This document shows, piece by piece, positions 53,442-55,521 of a stretch of 55,521 nucleotides of DNA. A program made the translations under genes and the position numbers. The notes under the pieces are model-generated. The model saw only the letters and a list, made by a program, of their open reading frames with translations, made no database searches and was not told the origin of the DNA. Source of the DNA: Tieghemiomyces parasiticus (Eukaryota > Kickxellomycota > Dimargaritomycetes > Dimargaritales > Dimargaritaceae); NCBI GenBank assembly GCA_027575765.1, contig JANBPT010000214.1, forward strand, positions 1-55,521, written 5' to 3'. The stretch's first letter is position 1, and every line of letters begins with the position of its first letter.

Positions 53442-55521
53442 CTAGTTGCTGGGCAGCTGGCGTCCTTCCCGCTTAGCTCGCAACCGCTCGGCGAGAAGCT
53501 GGGCCTTTTGGCGGCGCTTCTCAAGTATGTCGGGATCGGCGGGTGGTGTAGGTAAAGTGGGACGGCTGGGCAATGGGACTGAATCTTTGGGACCAGGTGT
53601 GGTGGCCGTTCCTGTCAGTTTCTGGATATCAATAGCCACGGGCGGGGTACGTTTGATACACATCGCTTCGAGCTGGTATCGGTAGTAGGCGTGGTACTCA
53701 TTCCAAGGGAAGAGAAATGCAAACGTCGGGCTCTCTGCGTGTCGTGATATGATGAGCTGCTCGAGGGCCTCGCCGCCCTGCGCTACGGATGCGGCCGTTT
53801 TAGCGATGGCATGTTCAAGGGCCGTATCAGCCGGAGGTCTGGTAATGTGGCGGTGGGGTTTTAATGGCGCGTGGTGAGACAGGTTGGCGAATTCAATTCC
53901 TACATATTGGCGTAGCTGCACGGTACGAGCTGATCGCCGTCACACTCAACTTTACAACTCAAAAAAGGTGGACAGACTTACTTTAAGAGTGGAGGGTATG
54001 AGGCTGCTGATGAAGACTGGTCAGCCTCGCTGCAGTCATCTTCGCCCTCACTGTCGCTGTACATGACTAGCGCACCCAAAACTGGTGACCTGGTACCGTC
54101 AAAAGTCCTGTTCACCCACGCCGCAGTAGTCGTCAATGGTCCATCGCTTACCACATCGTCCCAAGCCTCCCCACGTTTACATTTGTCTAGTAGGTAAGTG
54201 TAAAATGGGTACAGCGGGTCATCCCGATTCAAAAATCGGAATAGTGGGTTGAGGGCTTGTTTCGCTTGGATGACGACTTCCATCGGTGGCCCCATGATAG
54301 GGTCGGTGGTTTGAGAAGCGGCGATGAATTTGGCCGCCCTGTAGATGATATCGGCCTGTTGTTGCGACATGGGCTAAATGGTCGGTCGACATGCAATGGC
54401 GGGAAGTCGTGGAACAGTTGCATGCGCATTAAGGGCTCGTTAGCTCAAAGTCGGTTGGTCCAGACCTGGTCATATGCACGACTTTTAGGGGAAGGAATGG
54501 GTCAGCAGGCCGATTGAGCCAGTGTAACCTAGTTGGGTTCATATCTCTTCATAGTCCCATTTACCCCGTCGCGCGTGTTTTAAAGCAGGCTGGAAGTACT
54601 ATTCACCGCAGCTTACCGTGGCCATACCGACGGGCGGCGTGCAATGTAAATTGAGCGATGGCCCGTCATTGTTAACGCGAATACGTTTCGGCTGGCGGTC
54701 AGATTCGTCGTCTGAGGTTGTTTCGGCCGAGATTGCCAATTCGTCCAGCGTGGCAAAGCGGAGAGCCTGAAGGGCCGGGTCTAGAATGTAGGTCGGTAGA
54801 GAGGTCCCAAAATCTATCGGGTCTTCTATCAGGTGGCAAACATCATACCTGTCAATTATGGACAGGTAGCAGAGAGACACGAGGAGAAATTGTAGCACGG
54901 AGTAACGCGGCAACCCATTATGTATTCAAAGTACAGGGCGGGACCAGGTGAAGGTATCTTACACGTTAGACACGATAGGGGTAGCGTAGCCGCAGCACCT
55001 GACACTTGAAGGTGAGTCGGTGGGAAGGGCAGCTTAAGACGTTAAGTTGTCTAAGTACACAGACTTCTGCTGGCCGTAGGCCACCAGAGTCTCGCCTAAA
55101 TTAGTGGTACCGATAGATCTGTACGTCATGGGCCCAAAAGACGCGTTTAAGTTGCTCAATACACACGAATGCTACCGCCGCCCTTAGGGCTATTGGCTAA
55201 CGTGTAAAATTATTTATCCTGTGAAGTTATATCGTGAATAAAGGAACGTCAGGAACTTCCGACTTGCATAACTCAGGGAGCCCCAGCTGAACAACACGGC
55301 CATTAAGCATATTAGAAGTAATTGGGTGTAGCCACGTAAAGCCCCCCCCGCTTTTGTCTTACCTGTCCAGCCACAGCGACTCGCCATTTACCGAAGTACC
55401 ACCCAGCCAAGGAATGAGGCGCTCATTCTTGGTGCTCAGTGAGCGAGCCGTAGCAGGGTCGTCGAATATCCGGCATTGGTAGCCAAACACGTGGAGGTCG
55501 CCCAGATCGCTATCGTCCGAG
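53442..55521 (-). CDS. SFSWAP: SWAP-type splicing regulator (DRY_EERY plus two SURP domains), 5' end outside window
   Basis: Partial gene, transcript order: exon from beyond 55521 to 55363, then 54848-54617, 54373-53982 and 53838-53442. The first visible exon and the next give the N-terminal SWAP domain: DLHVFGYQCRIFDD, RLIPWLGG, and DRYDVCHLIED joined across the splice. Exon three begins the first SURP module (ADIIYRAAKFIAAS, ALNPLFRFLNRDDPLYPFYT), followed by an acidic Ser-rich linker. The last exon holds the second SURP (ALEHAIAKTAASVAQGG, FAFLFPWNEYHAYYRYQ) and a Lys/Arg-rich tail. The last acceptor (TTACCAG at 53839) was chosen because it alone keeps phase with the GTAAGT donor; a more upstream acceptor would not. 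SWAP proteins regulate alternative splicing. The long RS tail of animal SFSWAP is missing. Confidence 0.8.

Overview
The window looks like a stretch of nuclear DNA from an early-diverging fungus. Genes are spliced with short GT-AG introns of roughly 65-190 nt. Most donors read GTAAGT or GTAGGT, and CTAAC-like branch sites can be seen. A cell-wall type KRE9/KNH1-like secreted protein and a Bzz1-type F-BAR/C1/SH3 protein point to fungi. Several other genes (kaptin, TMEM243, a CEP104-like protein, CCDC137, UBR7, prenylcysteine oxidase) are better known from animals and are missing from baker's yeast. That mix suggests a zoosporic or zoopagomycete lineage, but the sequence alone does not settle the species.

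Layout. 1-15 kb is accessory ground. Three copies of one tRNA-Ile(AAT) gene (1-73 cut by the window edge, 12421-12495 reverse, 14914-14988) sit in long AT-rich, gene-poor DNA with hairpins and a (GA)n tract. Between them are a secreted glycine-rich protein (3798), a TMEM243-like membrane protein (6202), cytochrome c oxidase subunit VIa (7647) and a small secreted peptide (9828). 15-28 kb holds free methionine-R-sulfoxide reductase (minus), an unknown 113-aa protein, a CEP104-like jelly-roll/TOG protein (minus), a 590-aa secreted proline-rich protein, a broken mariner transposon (about 23.5-24.9 kb) and a mitochondrial two-HMG-box protein (minus). 28-46.6 kb is the gene-dense core: BZZ1, a membrane-tailed trypsin, prenylcysteine oxidase (minus), a seven-exon kaptin (minus), CCDC137, UBR7 (minus), prefoldin subunit 1 and the ERAD-type E2 UBC7/UBE2G2 (minus). 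46.6-50.7 kb is almost empty. The window ends with the KRE9/KNH1-like protein (50760), exon-like debris around 52 kb, and a minus-strand SWAP/SURP splicing factor cut by the right edge.

Functional links: three genes serve mitochondria or redox repair (COX13, HMG-box protein, fRMsr). UBR7 and UBC7 are ubiquitin-pathway genes on either side of a prefoldin subunit. Kaptin implies at least part of the KICSTOR nutrient-sensing complex. Five products carry signal peptides (Gly-rich protein, 105-aa peptide, Pro-rich protein, trypsin, prenylcysteine oxidase), and the KRE9-like protein makes a sixth. Two divergent pairs probably share promoters: kaptin/CCDC137 and UBR7/prefoldin 1. No prokaryotic features, CRISPR array or obvious biosynthetic cluster was seen. 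Exon borders were placed by hand from splice consensus, frame phase and remembered family patterns; no alignment was run.
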